From positions 1 through 29,820 of IMG/VR virus record IMGVR_UViG_3300028762_000036: 29,820 nt of DNA; one strand, written 5' to 3'. The notes under the pieces are model-generated. The model made no database searches. It was not told the origin of the DNA and saw nothing but the letters and a program-made list of their open reading frames with translations. The position numbers and the translations under genes are program-made. Of the stretch, positions 29,541-29,820 are shown piece after piece (within the stretch, counting starts at the first letter, position 1; every line of letters begins with the position of its first letter). The stretch comes from a virus.

Positions 29541-29770
29541 TTCCCGAACTTGCGGCTTGTAATTTTACAGCCGCAAGTCTATTTCCCGATTGTAATCAAT
29601 AGCTTATCACTGAAATTGCGGAATTGCGGATTCTCCTGCAACTTTCAACCATATAGGTACGTATAAATCGTATATCTTTTAAATCTATAATATATCCGCA
29701 AGTTCGCAATTTAGACATACACTCTGAAATAAAAACAACAACTTAGGACTTGCGGTTATTCAACTTGCGG
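29532..29770. repeat. ACTTGCGG motif array 2
   Basis: About nine motif copies: CTTGCGG at 29532-29538, GAACTTGCGG at 29546-29555, its complement-type CCGCAAGT at 29571-29578, tandem AATTGCGG at 29614-29629, CCGCAAGTTC at 29696-29705, GGACTTGCGG at 29746-29755 and AACTTGCGG at 29762-29770. ACTTGCGGCT and its complement (29548-29578) form a 10-bp hairpin. The box at 29697-29719 matches array 1 at 22 of 23 positions, and an IHF-consensus match lies at 29594-29606. Confidence 0.88.
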
Positions 29771-29820
29771 CAATAACTAGGCAAAGAAAACGCAATCACG
29801 ATGACCAGGGTGACGGACAC

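Larger units (their letters stand above)
29520..29820. other. 301-bp region without a convincing gene
   Basis: Contains array 2, two hairpins near its start (29522-29540 and 29548-29578) and AT-rich sequence. An ATG at 29801 could open the next plus-strand gene, but only seven codons are visible and no good ribosome site precedes it. Confidence 0.7.

Overview
This window is a piece of a tailed double-stranded DNA bacteriophage genome. The marks are a terminase pair, a DUF1073-type portal, a Mu F/SPP1 gp7-like head protein, a homing endonuclease, and dense operons of overlapping genes. The host is most likely a Gram-negative proteobacterium: promoters are sigma-70 type with strong Shine-Dalgarno sequences, and there is a lipoprotein with a classic lipobox and a DksA/TraR-type protein. 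No integrase, tRNA, CRISPR array or insertion sequence was seen. Capsid, tail and lysis genes are not recognised here.

Left part (1-13.9 kb, all minus strand): replication and nucleotide metabolism. Reading in the direction of transcription, the genes are: two small proteins, a RecD/Dda-like helicase, a histone-H1-like Ala/Lys-rich protein, a Thr/Ala repeat protein, an FAD-dependent oxidoreductase resembling UDP-galactopyranose mutase, a 54-aa zinc-knuckle protein, a GHKL ATPase, and then a long chain. The chain is ThyX, HNH-AP2 homing endonuclease, 80-aa protein, HAD phosphatase-DUF6378, SDR, Cys-rich protein, VOC protein, DnaQ-like exonuclease, C-family DNA polymerase and a PD-(D/E)XK nuclease that runs off the left edge. 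Nearly all junctions within the chain are ATGA/GTGA/TAATG overlaps.

Middle (14.1-17.3 kb, plus strand): an AEP/RepB-type primase, an unknown 149-aa protein and a VirE/D5-like helicase. A 0.6-kb non-coding region follows, rich in ACTTGCGG motifs in both orientations.

Right part (17.9-29.5 kb): plus-strand packaging and head genes (small terminase, large terminase, portal fused to an inorganic-pyrophosphatase-like domain, head morphogenesis protein, and a protein with a (GGS)8 linker). They are interrupted by two minus-strand operons of small genes (18.5-22.7 kb and 24.3-25.6 kb). After the last plus-strand gene, a second ACTTGCGG array (29.53-29.77 kb) shares a 23-bp box (22/23 identical) with the first.

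The most unusual signal is this pair of related non-coding arrays. Each has about ten ACTTGCGG-like motifs and matches to the IHF consensus, and the first also has a 25-bp imperfect inverted repeat. They bracket the packaging/head region in direct orientation, and the first lies just after the primase-helicase module. They could be replication origins or regulatory/packaging elements; the sequence alone does not decide. A second theme is a promoter family of the form TTG(A/C)CT-N17/18-(T/C)ATAAT on both strands.
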